From assembly GCF_001618005.1 (NCBI RefSeq), contig NZ_LQXA01000035.1, forward strand, positions 124,001-188,000: a DNA stretch of 64,000 nucleotides. Direction: 5' to 3'. Shown piece by piece: positions 53,626-62,072 of the stretch. Both the position numbers and the translations under genes were made by a program. The first letter of the stretch is position 1. Each line of letters opens with the position of its first letter. Under the pieces are notes generated by a model that saw only the letters and a list, made by a program, of their open reading frames with translations, was not told where the DNA came from and did no database searches. This DNA comes from Clavibacter tessellarius (GTDB taxonomy: Bacteria; Actinomycetota; Actinomycetes; Actinomycetales; Microbacteriaceae).

Positions 53626-54902
53626 GCCGGTCCCCCTTCGAGATCCGTCCGCCCGAGGATGCGGCGGATCGCCATCATCTGCTCGTAGTTGACGATCATG
53701 GTCTTGACCCCGCGGGACGGCTTCTCCAGCGCGAGGAACGCCTGCACGGCACGGCGGAGGTCGGGCTCGACGCGGCCGACCTCCAGTCCCTCGTAGCCGA
53801 AGCGCACCGCCAGCTGGTAGCCCTTCGTGCCCGAGACGACGTCGGCGTGCGTGAGCGCCGAGAGGTCGGTGTCGTAGATCCACGACGGGTCCGGCGTGCC
53901 GTCGTCGACCGCGAGCAGCACCTGCTCGGGCGGGTCGCCCAGAGCGTCGAGGTTCATCTGCAGGCTCGCCGGGTTCTTCATCATGATGATCTCGATGTCC
54001 TCGTCCCCGGCGCGCAGCACCTCCCCACGTCCGTAGACGGCGGCGACCGAGCCGAGGCCCTCGGCGGCGAGGGCCGGGTCGAACCGGTCGCCGAGCACCC
54101 GGCGGGCCGTGGCCAGCGCACCGGCGGCGTCGACGGCGTAGTGCAGTCCGCGGGAGGGGAGGCGGGCGGTCAGATCCCCCGAGGCGAGGCGGAAGACGGC
54201 GTCGCGACCCTCGAGCGCCACGGCCTCGACCGCGGCCGGCGCCTCGACGGGTGCCGGATCCTCGGATCCGAAGCGCGGTGCGGATGCGAGCCCGTGCTTG
54301 CTGTCGCCGAGCAGGCCCGGGGAGACGCCGAACCAGTCCACGGCGACGCGGCCGGACGACGTCGCGTCCGCGGCGATGGCGTTGACGTTGGCGTCGTCGC
54401 GGTTCGCGACCACGGCCTCGGTCGCGGTCGCGGCGATGCGCTCGAGCATGCCGACGACCCGGTCCGGCTCGTGGAAGCGGTTGAGCTGGTCGATCTGGAT
54501 GTTGAGGAGCAGCACCGTGCGCGGGGTCAGCAGGGCCGAGAGCGCCACCCCGTAGGCCTCGTCGATCTCGAGCACCGCGACGTCGGCGTCCAGGCGTCCC
54601 GAGGGGTCGGCGTCCGCCAGCACCGCCGAGGCGATCCCCTGGGGCAGGTTGCCGCCGGAGGGGTTCGTGAAGACCCGGAGGCCGTGGGCCCGGAGGACCG
54701 CGGTGAGCATGTGGGTGGTGGTCGACTTGCCGTTCGATCCCGTGACGGCGACCACGCCGTGCGGGAGGTCGGCGATGGTGCGCTCGAGGAAGCGAGGCTC
54801 GAGGCGGAGGGCGACGACGCCGGGCACGGCGGAACCGCCGCCGCGGAGACGGGCGGCCCAGCGGGCGGCCCGTCCCGCGGCGACGGCGAGGCGCAGCGGC
54901 AC
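53622..54902 (-). CDS. murT: MurT-like Mur ligase (DUF1727), zinc ribbon absent
   Basis: 426 residues, GTG start 3 bases after the rpoD stop. The central Mur ligase domain has the P-loop VTGSNGKSTTTHML, NPSGGNLPQGI, the metal-binding VLEIDEAYG and LNIQIDQLNRFHEPDRV. The C-terminal MurT domain has YGRGEVL, IIMMKNPASLQMNLDAL and DPSWIYDTDLS. Normal MurT carries a four-cysteine zinc ribbon in its middle domain; here that stretch (about residues 190-230) is cysteine-free and the whole protein lacks Cys. MurT activates the D-Glu alpha-carboxyl of lipid II with ATP. With an inert GatD partner the acceptor may differ from ammonia. Confidence 0.88.
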   Translation of the reverse strand: MPLRLAVAAGRAARWAARLRGGGSAVPGVVALRLEPRFLERTIADLPHGVVAVTGSNGKSTTTHMLTAVLRAHGLRVFTNPSGGNLPQGIASAVLADADPSGRLDADVAVLEIDEAYGVALSALLTPRTVLLLNIQIDQLNRFHEPDRVVGMLERIAATATEAVVANRDDANVNAIAADATSSGRVAVDWFGVSPGLLGDSKHGLASAPRFGSEDPAPVEAPAAVEAVALEGRDAVFRLASGDLTARLPSRGLHYAVDAAGALATARRVLGDRFDPALAAEGLGSVAAVYGRGEVLRAGDEDIEIIMMKNPASLQMNLDALGDPPEQVLLAVDDGTPDPSWIYDTDLSALTHADVVSGTKGYQLAVRFGYEGLEVGRVEPDLRRAVQAFLALEKPSRGVKTMIVNYEQMMAIRRILGRTDLEGGPA

Positions 54903-54905
54903 GGC

Positions 54906-56393
54906 CTACTCGAGGTAGTCGCGCAGCGACTGCGAGCGCGACGGGTGGCGGAGCTTGGCCATGGTCTTGGACTCGATCTGGCGGATCCGCTCGCGCGTGA
55001 CGCCGAACGTGTCGCCGATCTGGTCGAGCGTCTTCGGCATGCCGTCGCCCAGGCCGAAGCGCATGCGGATGACGCCCGCCTCGCGCTCGGAGAGGGAGTC
55101 GAGGAGCGACTCGAGCTGCTTCTGCAGCATGGTGAAGCCCACCGCGTCGGCCGGGACGACCGCCTCGGTGTCCTCGATGAGGTCGCCGAACTCGCTGTCG
55201 CCGTCCTCGCCGAGGGGCGTGTGGAGGGAGATGGGCTCGCGTCCGTACTTCTGGACCTCGATGACCTTCTCGGGCGTCATGTCGAGCTCGCGCGACAGCT
55301 CCTCGGGCGTGGGCTCGCGGCCCAGGTCCTGGAGCATCTGGCGCTGCACGCGGGCGAGCTTGTTGATGACCTCGACCATGTGCACCGGGATGCGGATCGT
55401 GCGGGCCTGGTCGGCCATGGCGCGCGTGATCGCCTGGCGGATCCACCACGTGGCGTAGGTGGAGAACTTGAAGCCCTTGGTGTAGTCGAACTTCTCGACC
55501 GCGCGGATGAGGCCCAGGTTCCCCTCCTGGATGAGGTCGAGGAACTGCATCCCGCGACCCGTGTAGCGCTTCGCGAGGCTGACGACGAGGCGGAGGTTGG
55601 CGCCCAGCAGGTGGCTCTTCGCCCGCTGGCCGTCGCGCGCCACCCAGCGCAGCTCGCGCTCGAGCTCCCGCGAGATGCCGGGGGTGTTCGCCAGCTTGTC
55701 CTCGGCGAAGAGGCCCGCTTCGATGCGCATGGCGAGCTCCACCTCCTCCGCGGCGTTGAGCAGCGCGACCTTGCCGATCTGCTTGAGGTAGTCCTTGACG
55801 GGGTCGGCGGTGGCGCCCGTGATGGTCGTCGAGTAGACGGGGACGTCCTCGTCCTCCTCCTTGTTCGACAGGACCATGGCGCCGGTCGGCAGCGGTTCGA
55901 GCGCCACGGGCGGCTTCGGAGCGCCGTCCTCGACGGCCTCGTCCTCCGAATCGTCCTCGACGGCCGGGACCACGACCTCCTCGGCGTCCTCGTCGGATGC
56001 GTCGCCCGGGCCGTCCGTCGCGGGCGCGGCCTTCTTCGCGGCGGTCTTGCGAGGCGCCTTCGCCGGAGCGGCGGCATCGTCGCCGCCGGCAGCGGCCTTC
56101 TTCGCGGCAGCGGCCTTGGCGCGAGCCGTGGGCGCCTTGGCGGGCGCGGCCGGCGTCGTCTCCGCGGCGGGCTCGTCAGCGGCGGCGGCGGCCTTCGCCG
56201 CGGCGGCCTTGCTCGGGGCCTTGGCCGCGGGGGCCTTGGCGGTGGCCTTCGCCGCCGGGCTCTTCGCGGCAGGGGCCTTGCGGGCGGGGGCGCGCTTGGC
56301 GGGTGCCGTCGCCTCGCCCGTCGCGGCGTCGTCTGCCGGGCTGGTCGCGGTCGCCGCGTCCAGCGTGGCGGACGGGGTGGAGGGGGTGGCCAT
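54906..56393 (-). CDS. rpoD: Primary RNA polymerase sigma factor RpoD/SigA
   Basis: 495 residues from ATG 56393, with AAAGG 8 bases upstream. The first 170 residues are a Lys/Ala/Pro-rich repeat tail ([19 protein letters not shown]) followed by an acidic stretch. Then come region 1.2 ([25 protein letters not shown]), regions 2.1-2.4 ([44 protein letters not shown]), region 3 and the region 4.2 helix-turn-helix ([21 protein letters not shown]). It directs housekeeping transcription; RbpA (7083-7448) is its partner. The tail resembles those of mycobacterial SigA/HrdB-like factors but is repeat-rich. murT follows after 3 bases with no terminator. Confidence 0.96.
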   Translation of the reverse strand: MATPSTPSATLDAATATSPADDAATGEATAPAKRAPARKAPAAKSPAAKATAKAPAAKAPSKAAAAKAAAAADEPAAETTPAAPAKAPTARAKAAAAKKAAAGGDDAAAPAKAPRKTAAKKAAPATDGPGDASDEDAEEVVVPAVEDDSEDEAVEDGAPKPPVALEPLPTGAMVLSNKEEDEDVPVYSTTITGATADPVKDYLKQIGKVALLNAAEEVELAMRIEAGLFAEDKLANTPGISRELERELRWVARDGQRAKSHLLGANLRLVVSLAKRYTGRGMQFLDLIQEGNLGLIRAVEKFDYTKGFKFSTYATWWIRQAITRAMADQARTIRIPVHMVEVINKLARVQRQMLQDLGREPTPEELSRELDMTPEKVIEVQKYGREPISLHTPLGEDGDSEFGDLIEDTEAVVPADAVGFTMLQKQLESLLDSLSEREAGVIRMRFGLGDGMPKTLDQIGDTFGVTRERIRQIESKTMAKLRHPSRSQSLRDYLE

Positions 56394-56605
56394 GCGAACA
56401 CCTTTCGTCCCCACGGGCGACCGGTCGCGCGCTCCGCGGTGGCTCTGCGGGGTGACCTGCCGGAGGTGGGTCGGGGTTGTTTTCGGACATTGCTAGGACC
56501 CATGTCAAGTCCGCTGCTCGTGCACCACCGGGGCGGCGCGAGATGCGGGACATGAACGGGTCCGTACCTGATTATTGCACGGATGCCGGCGAGGACGAGC
56601 CACCG

Positions 56606-57928
56606 TCACGCGCGGCGCCGACGACGCCTGTCGAGGTAGGCAACCCAGAGCGGCCCCACCCGCATTCCCTCGTCGGCCATGGCGCGACGCGTCCGCCTCC
56701 GGGTGCGGACGAGCATGACGACCCCGAACCCCACCACCAGGTACTGGACCGCGAACGCGACCCGGAACGAGTCGAAGGAGTAGAGGTCGCTCGGCGCGCC
56801 GCCGGCGACGCGGATGCCGTCCTGCACGTCGAGGGCGATGCCGATGAGCAGCATCGTCGTGAAGCTCGCGGTGAAGCCGCCCACGTTGACCACGCCCGAG
56901 GCCGCCCCGAGGCTCCGCGGCGGGTTGAAGGTGCGCGCGAAGTCGAGGCCGACCTGCGATCCCGTCCCCCCGACGCCGATCACGACGACCATCACGAGCA
57001 CCGCCCACAGCGGCGGGACGCCGGGCCAGAGGAGCACGACCGCCCAGGCAGCCCCCATCATGGCGACGATGCCGAGGACGAGGTTCGAGCGGCGGAACGG
57101 GAACCGGCCGGTGAGGATGCCGATGGACGGCCCGACCACCATGCCCGAGGCCACGATCACGATGAGGATGCCGGACGCGAGCGCCGGGCTGTACCCGAGT
57201 CCCCCGACGAGGAACGGGAAGCCCCAGAGAAGGCTGAACACGCCGCCCGGGGACTGCGTCACGAAGTGCGACCAGAAGCCGAGGCGCGTCCCGGGCCGCC
57301 GCAGGCTCCGCCCCAGCTCGCGCATCGAGTCGCCCCACGACACCCGGGGCGGCGGCGGATCCCCGGCCGGGCGGTCCCGCACGGCGACCGCGACGGCGAC
57401 CAGCGCCACGACCGCGACGGACGCGGACCCGACGAACGCCGGGGTCCAGCCGGCGGTGTGCAGCACCAGCGAGAGGGGGACGGCCGAGAGCACCTGCCCC
57501 AGCTGCCCCACGTTCGCGAACCACTGCGAGAGCACGGGGACGCGCGGGCCGGAGTGCCAGGCGTTGATGAGACGGAGCCCCGACACGAAGGTCATGGCGT
57601 CCCCGGCGCCCACGAGCACGCGTCCCGCGACGGCCACCTCGAGGGTGGTGGAGAACGCGAGCGTCAGCTGGCCCGCGACCATGAGGAGCGCGCCGCTCGC
57701 CAGCAGCGCGCGCGGGCCGACGCGGTCGATGAGCACGCCGACGGGGATCTGCAGCGCCGCGTACACGACGAGCTGCGTGACGGCGAGCGTGGACAGCAGC
57801 GCCGCGGAGACGTGGAACCGGTCGCCGGCCTCGACGGCCGCGACGCCGAGCGACCCCCGCTGCAGGACGGAGGAGAGGTACGCGGCGGTGGCGACGCCGA
57901 AGACGATCCGGGCGCGGCGTGTGCTCAT
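56606..57928 (-). CDS. Major facilitator superfamily transporter
   Basis: 440 residues with 12 predicted transmembrane helices. The loop 2-3 motif is visible as GVLIDRVGPRALLASGAL, and the N-terminal half has GRVLVGAGDAMTFVSGLRLINAW, typical of nitrate/sugar-phosphate-like MFS members. A basic C-terminal tail (RRRTRRAMADEG) follows the last helix. The substrate is unknown. The ATG has no ribosome site, and TAGTCT lies 7 bases upstream, so the message is likely leaderless. The PAC2 gene lies upstream in the same direction with its own promoter. Confidence 0.88.
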   Translation of the reverse strand: MSTRRARIVFGVATAAYLSSVLQRGSLGVAAVEAGDRFHVSAALLSTLAVTQLVVYAALQIPVGVLIDRVGPRALLASGALLMVAGQLTLAFSTTLEVAVAGRVLVGAGDAMTFVSGLRLINAWHSGPRVPVLSQWFANVGQLGQVLSAVPLSLVLHTAGWTPAFVGSASVAVVALVAVAVAVRDRPAGDPPPPRVSWGDSMRELGRSLRRPGTRLGFWSHFVTQSPGGVFSLLWGFPFLVGGLGYSPALASGILIVIVASGMVVGPSIGILTGRFPFRRSNLVLGIVAMMGAAWAVVLLWPGVPPLWAVLVMVVVIGVGGTGSQVGLDFARTFNPPRSLGAASGVVNVGGFTASFTTMLLIGIALDVQDGIRVAGGAPSDLYSFDSFRVAFAVQYLVVGFGVVMLVRTRRRTRRAMADEGMRVGPLWVAYLDRRRRRRA

Positions 57929-57935
57929 CGCCCCG

Positions 57936-57941
57936 AGACTA
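57936..57941 (-). promoter_or_regulatory. -10 box of leaderless MFS gene
   Basis: TAGTCT (GATAGTCT in full) on the minus strand, 7 bases before the ATG, with no Shine-Dalgarno sequence. Confidence 0.5.
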
Positions 57942-57982
57942 TCGGCGCGCGACCCGCGTCCCCGGTGCCCTGGGGACGCGGA

Positions 57983-58903
57983 TCAGACCGCTTCGCCGTC
58001 CCCCGGACGACGGCGGGCGAGGAACTTCTCGAGCTCCGCGGCGATCTCGTCCGCGGAGGGCAGCGCGCCGTCCTCGTCCGTCAGCGGGGACTTGAGCGGC
58101 GTGTCCTCCATGTAGCTGTCGTACCGCTCCTCCAGCGTCGTCACGAGCCGCGCCAGCTCCTGGTTGCCGGCGACCTGCTCGTCGATGCGGCCGACGAAGT
58201 CCCGGCCCTCCTCGCGCAGGCGGTCCGTCGGGAAGATGAGCCCCGTGGCGGCGCTGATGCTCTCGAGAGCGGCGACCGCGGCGAGCGGGAACTCGGTGTC
58301 GGCGAGGTAGTGCGGCACGAGCAGCACGAACCCGGCGACGGGGTGCCCCGCGTCGTGCAGCCGGTGCTCCACGAGGTGGAGGGCGTTCGCCGGCACCTGC
58401 GTGTGCGGCTTCCAGACGGAGAGCGCGTCGATGAGCTCCGTGCGGTTCCCGCTCACGGTGACGTTGATGTCGCGCGTGTGCGGCACGGGCATGGGGATGC
58501 TGTGCACCCACGTCGTGGTGGAGACGCGGTAGCGGTCGACGATCCCCAGGACGGCGGCCGTGAACGCCTCCCAGCGGAAGTCGGGCTCGAAGCCCGTCAG
58601 CAGGAGGAAGGGCTGGCCGATCTCGTCGTGGGCGAGGTAGAGGGCGAGCCGGGCCGGACGGTAGTCGGCGAGGTGGTCCTGGTCGAAGTAGATGGTGGGG
58701 CGGCGGGCGCGGTAGTCGAGCAGCGTGTCGGTGTCGAAGCGGAGGACGTCGCGGTGGCTGAGCGTGTCGAGGAGGTAGGCGCTGACCTGGGAGACGCCGG
58801 ACCCGGCGTCGGAGAACCCCGTGAGGCCGGCGACCAGGGGCAGGCCGGTCGGGACCTCGCCGATGTCGGTGTCGATCTCGTACAGTCCGTCCGCGTCAGC
58901 CAT
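57983..58903 (-). CDS. PAC2 family protein (proteasome assembly chaperone-like)
   Basis: 306 residues. PAC2-domain signatures: VAGLTGFSDAGSGVSQVSAYLL, RRPTIYFDQDHLADY, PFLLLTGFEPDFRWEAF and the WVHSIPMPVPHTR segment. The C-terminal part is an acidic, helical tail (LEERYDSYMEDTPLKSPL). PAC2 proteins are conserved in actinobacteria, including those without a proteasome, and their bacterial role is unknown. The ATG is 6 bases after a TAGAGT box, so the message is probably leaderless. It is divergent from pepA. Confidence 0.9.
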   Translation of the reverse strand: MADADGLYEIDTDIGEVPTGLPLVAGLTGFSDAGSGVSQVSAYLLDTLSHRDVLRFDTDTLLDYRARRPTIYFDQDHLADYRPARLALYLAHDEIGQPFLLLTGFEPDFRWEAFTAAVLGIVDRYRVSTTTWVHSIPMPVPHTRDINVTVSGNRTELIDALSVWKPHTQVPANALHLVEHRLHDAGHPVAGFVLLVPHYLADTEFPLAAVAALESISAATGLIFPTDRLREEGRDFVGRIDEQVAGNQELARLVTTLEERYDSYMEDTPLKSPLTDEDGALPSADEIAAELEKFLARRRPGDGEAV

Positions 58904-58909
58904 GCGTCA

Positions 58910-58915
58910 ACTCTA
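58910..58915 (-). promoter_or_regulatory. -10 box of leaderless PAC2 gene
   Basis: TAGAGT on the minus strand, 6 bases before the ATG, no ribosome site. Confidence 0.5.
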
Positions 58916-59026
58916 GGCCGCGCTCCAGACGGCCTCCCGCGGTCACGGCATGCCGCGGTGGCGCCCACAGCGAACACGCGCAGTGCCCGAGCGGGTGGCC
59001 GCGGACGGCGCGCAGGCCTCCGTCGA

Positions 59027-59032
59027 TAGGCT
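59027..59032 (+). promoter_or_regulatory. -10 box of near-leaderless pepA
   Basis: TAGGCT ends 8 bases before the pepA ATG; there is no Shine-Dalgarno sequence in between. Confidence 0.5.
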
Positions 59033-59040
59033 CGTGGCCC

Positions 59041-60549
59041 ATGACCACTCCCCTGCTCTCCGTGTCCTCCGACCGCGCCGTCGCGACCACGGCCGACGTC
59101 CTCGTCGTCGCCGTCTCCTCCGAGAGGGAGGGCGTCCGCGTGCATGCCCCGGAGGGCCTCGAGCTCGACGTCGCCGGGCTCGTCGCGGTCGGCGTCACCG
59201 GCGGTCGGGACGAGGTCACGCGCATCGCCGGCACCGGCACGGCCGCCCGTGCCGTCGCGCTCGTCGGGGTCGGCTCGGCGCCGCTCGACGCGGTGGCCCT
59301 GCGGTACGCCGCCGGGACCGCCACGCGTCAGCTGCGCGGGATCGAGAGCGTCGTCCTGGCGCTGCCGGTGTCCTCCCGCGGGGAGCTCACCGCCGTCCTG
59401 GAGGGCGCCGCGCTCGGCGTCTACTCCTTCGACTCCTACCGCCACGACTCCCTCGCGGGCCAGAAGGCGCGCGCCTCCGTCATCACGGTCGCCGCCTCGG
59501 GCGACTCCTGGACCGCGGACGACGCGGACGAGGCCGTCGCCCGGGCGGTCGCGGTCGCTAGCGCGGTCGCCGGCACGAAGGACCTGGTCAACACCCCGCC
59601 GCTCGACCTCTACCCCGCCACCTTCGTCGACGCCGTGCACGCGCGCACGGCGGACCTGCCCGTCGAGGTCCGCGTCTGGGACGAGGAGGCCCTCGCGTCG
59701 GACGGCTTCGGCGGCATCCTCGGGGTCGGCCAGGGCTCCACCCGGCCACCGCGCCTCGTCAAGGTCGCCTACTCCCCCGCCGGCGCCACCCGCCACCTGG
59801 CGCTCGTGGGCAAGGGCATCACCTACGACACCGGCGGCATCTCGCTGAAGCCCGCCGTCCCCATGATCGGCATGAAGTACGACATGACCGGAGCGGCCAC
59901 GATCCTCGAGGTCGTGGTCGCGGCGGCCCGCCTGGAGCTGCCCGTGCGGCTCACGGCATGGCTCTGCATCGCGGAGAACATGCCCTCGGGATCCGCCATC
60001 CGTCCCGACGACGTCCTGCGCATGCGCGGCGGCACGACCGTCGAGGTGCTCAACACGGACGCCGAGGGCCGCCTCGTCATGGCGGACGGGCTCGTCGCGG
60101 CGAGCGAGGAGCATCCCGACGCGGTCATCGACATCGCGACCCTCACCGGAGCCCAGGTCGTCGCGCTCGGCGAGCGCTACTCGGCGGTGATGGGCGACGA
60201 CGATCTGGTCGCCCGTCTCCTCGGCGTCGCCCGGGAGCAGGGCGAGCCCATGTGGGGGATGCCGCTGCCGGAGGAGATGCGCGCGCTGCTCAACTCGGAC
60301 GTGGCGGACATCGCGAACGTCAAGCCGGGGAACCCCGCGGGCGGCATGCTCGTCGCCGGGGTCTTCCTGCAGGAGTTCGTCGGACGCACCAGCGACGCCG
60401 AGGACGCACCCCGCATCCCGTGGGCGCACATCGACATCGCCGGTCCGTCGCACAACAAGGGCGGCGGCCACGGCTTCACGGGCAAGGGCCCGACGGGCGT
60501 CGGGGTCCGCACGCTCCTCGCTCTGGCCGCCGGTTTTACCCGCGCGTAG
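59041..60549 (+). CDS. pepA: Leucyl aminopeptidase, M17 family
   Basis: 502 residues. The C-terminal catalytic domain shows the metal and bicarbonate-site motifs GKGITYDTGGISLKP and the signature NTDAEGRLVMADGL. DIATLTGAQVVALG and the C-terminal HIDIAGPSHNKG also match. The N-terminal domain (about residues 1-165) is more divergent and forms the hexamer contacts. It removes N-terminal residues from peptides in the cytoplasm; some PepA proteins also bind DNA, which cannot be judged here. It is followed by lpdA with a separate TAGGCT -10 box at its very end. Confidence 0.95.
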   Translation: MTTPLLSVSSDRAVATTADVLVVAVSSEREGVRVHAPEGLELDVAGLVAVGVTGGRDEVTRIAGTGTAARAVALVGVGSAPLDAVALRYAAGTATRQLRGIESVVLALPVSSRGELTAVLEGAALGVYSFDSYRHDSLAGQKARASVITVAASGDSWTADDADEAVARAVAVASAVAGTKDLVNTPPLDLYPATFVDAVHARTADLPVEVRVWDEEALASDGFGGILGVGQGSTRPPRLVKVAYSPAGATRHLALVGKGITYDTGGISLKPAVPMIGMKYDMTGAATILEVVVAAARLELPVRLTAWLCIAENMPSGSAIRPDDVLRMRGGTTVEVLNTDAEGRLVMADGLVAASEEHPDAVIDIATLTGAQVVALGERYSAVMGDDDLVARLLGVAREQGEPMWGMPLPEEMRALLNSDVADIANVKPGNPAGGMLVAGVFLQEFVGRTSDAEDAPRIPWAHIDIAGPSHNKGGGHGFTGKGPTGVGVRTLLALAAGFTRA

Positions 60550-60640
60550 TAGGCTCGGAGAGGCCTCCTGAGGGGGTCCCGCGCCTGCCCGGTCGGGCGG
60601 TCGCATGAGACGACCTTGATGCATACGAGGGAGATCCTGG

Positions 60641-62014
60641 GTGTCGGAACAGAACTTTGACGTGGTGGTGCTCGGCGGCGGGAGCGGTGGCTACGCAGCC
60701 GCCCTCCGCGCGGTTCAGCTGGGCAAGACCGTGGGCCTCGTGGAGAAGGGCAAGCTGGGCGGCACCTGCCTCCACCGCGGCTGCATCCCCACGAAGGCCC
60801 TCCTGCACTCGGCCGAGGTGGCCGACGTGTCGCGGGAGTCGGAGAAGTACGGCGTCAACGTCACGTTCGACGGGGTCGACATCGCGCGCGTCACGGCGTA
60901 CCGCGAGGCCATCGTCGCCAGCAAGTACAAGGGCCTCCAGGGCCTCATCAAGGCCCGCGGCATCACCGTCATCGAGGGCGAGGGCCGCCTCACGTCCGGC
61001 ACGACCGTGCAGGTCGGCGACCAGACCATCACCGGGAAGAGCATCGTCCTCGCGACGGGCTCGTACTCGCGCACGCTCCCCGGCCTCGAGATCGGCGGCC
61101 GCGTCATCACGAGCGAGCAGGCCCTCGAGCTCGACTACATCCCGAAGAAGGTCGCCATCCTCGGCGGCGGTGTCATCGGCGTGGAGTTCGCGTCGGTCTG
61201 GCGCTCCTTCGGCGTCGACGTGCAGATCATCGAGGCCCTCCCCCACCTCGTCCCGAACGAGGAGGAGTCGATCAGCAAGCAGTTCGAGCGCGCCTTCCGC
61301 AAGCGCGGCATCGCGTTCTCGCTCGGCGTGCGGTTCAAGTCGGTCACGCAGGACGACCAGGGCGTGCAGGTCACGCTTGAGGACGGCACCGCGTTCGACG
61401 CCGACATCCTGCTCGTCGCGGTCGGCCGGGGACCCGCCACCCAGGGCCTCGGCTTCGAGGACGCGGGCGTGAAGACCGACCGCGGGTTCGTCCTGACGGA
61501 CGAGCGCCTGCAGACCAGCGTCCCCGGCGTCTACGCCGTCGGCGACATCGTCCCCGGCCTCCAGCTCGCGCACCGCGGCTTCCAGCAGGGCATCTTCGTC
61601 GCGGAGGAGATCGCGGGCAACAAGCCCGTCGTCGTCGACGACATCAACATCCCCAAGGTCACCTACTCCGACCCCGAGGTCGCGAGCGTCGGCTACAGCG
61701 AGGCGAAGGCCGTCGAGAAGTTCGGCGCCGACAAGGTCTCCAGCTACGAGTACAACCTCGGCGGCAACGGCAAGAGCTCGATCATCGGCACGGCCGGCTC
61801 CGTGAAGGTCGTGCGGGTGCAGGACGGCCCGGTCGTCGGCATCCACATGATCGGCGCGCGCGTCGGCGAGCTCATCGGCGAGGGCCAGCTCATCGTGAAC
61901 TGGGAGGCCTACCCCGAGGACGTCGCCAACCTGGTGCACGCCCACCCCACTCAGAACGAGGCGCTCGGAGAGGCCCATCTGGCCCTCGCCGGCACCCCGC
62001 TGCACGCCCTCTAG
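60641..62014 (+). CDS. lpdA: Dihydrolipoyl dehydrogenase (E3)
   Basis: 457 residues, GTG start with GGGAG upstream. The FAD-binding GGGSGGYAAALRA, the redox-active disulfide GGTCLHRGCIPTKALL, the NAD-binding ILGGGVIGVEFASVW and the C-terminal His-Glu pair HAHPTQNEAL are all in place. It reoxidises lipoyl groups of the pyruvate and 2-oxoglutarate dehydrogenase complexes, producing NADH. The gene directly upstream of the lipoyl-carrying E2 gene (58-base gap) fits that role. TAGGCT at 60549-60554 is a possible -10 box. Confidence 0.97.
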   Translation: MSEQNFDVVVLGGGSGGYAAALRAVQLGKTVGLVEKGKLGGTCLHRGCIPTKALLHSAEVADVSRESEKYGVNVTFDGVDIARVTAYREAIVASKYKGLQGLIKARGITVIEGEGRLTSGTTVQVGDQTITGKSIVLATGSYSRTLPGLEIGGRVITSEQALELDYIPKKVAILGGGVIGVEFASVWRSFGVDVQIIEALPHLVPNEEESISKQFERAFRKRGIAFSLGVRFKSVTQDDQGVQVTLEDGTAFDADILLVAVGRGPATQGLGFEDAGVKTDRGFVLTDERLQTSVPGVYAVGDIVPGLQLAHRGFQQGIFVAEEIAGNKPVVVDDINIPKVTYSDPEVASVGYSEAKAVEKFGADKVSSYEYNLGGNGKSSIIGTAGSVKVVRVQDGPVVGIHMIGARVGELIGEGQLIVNWEAYPEDVANLVHAHPTQNEALGEAHLALAGTPLHAL

Positions 62015-62072
62015 CACCCGCCATCACCGACACACAAGCCGGGTCCGGAGTCGGGCCTGAAGGAGACAACCC

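Noticed and set aside
56477-59029. An 850-codon plus-strand frame antisense to the MFS and PAC2 genes
   Set aside because: It runs opposite two genes with recognisable folds and promoters and codes for His/Asp/Arg-rich low-complexity sequence.
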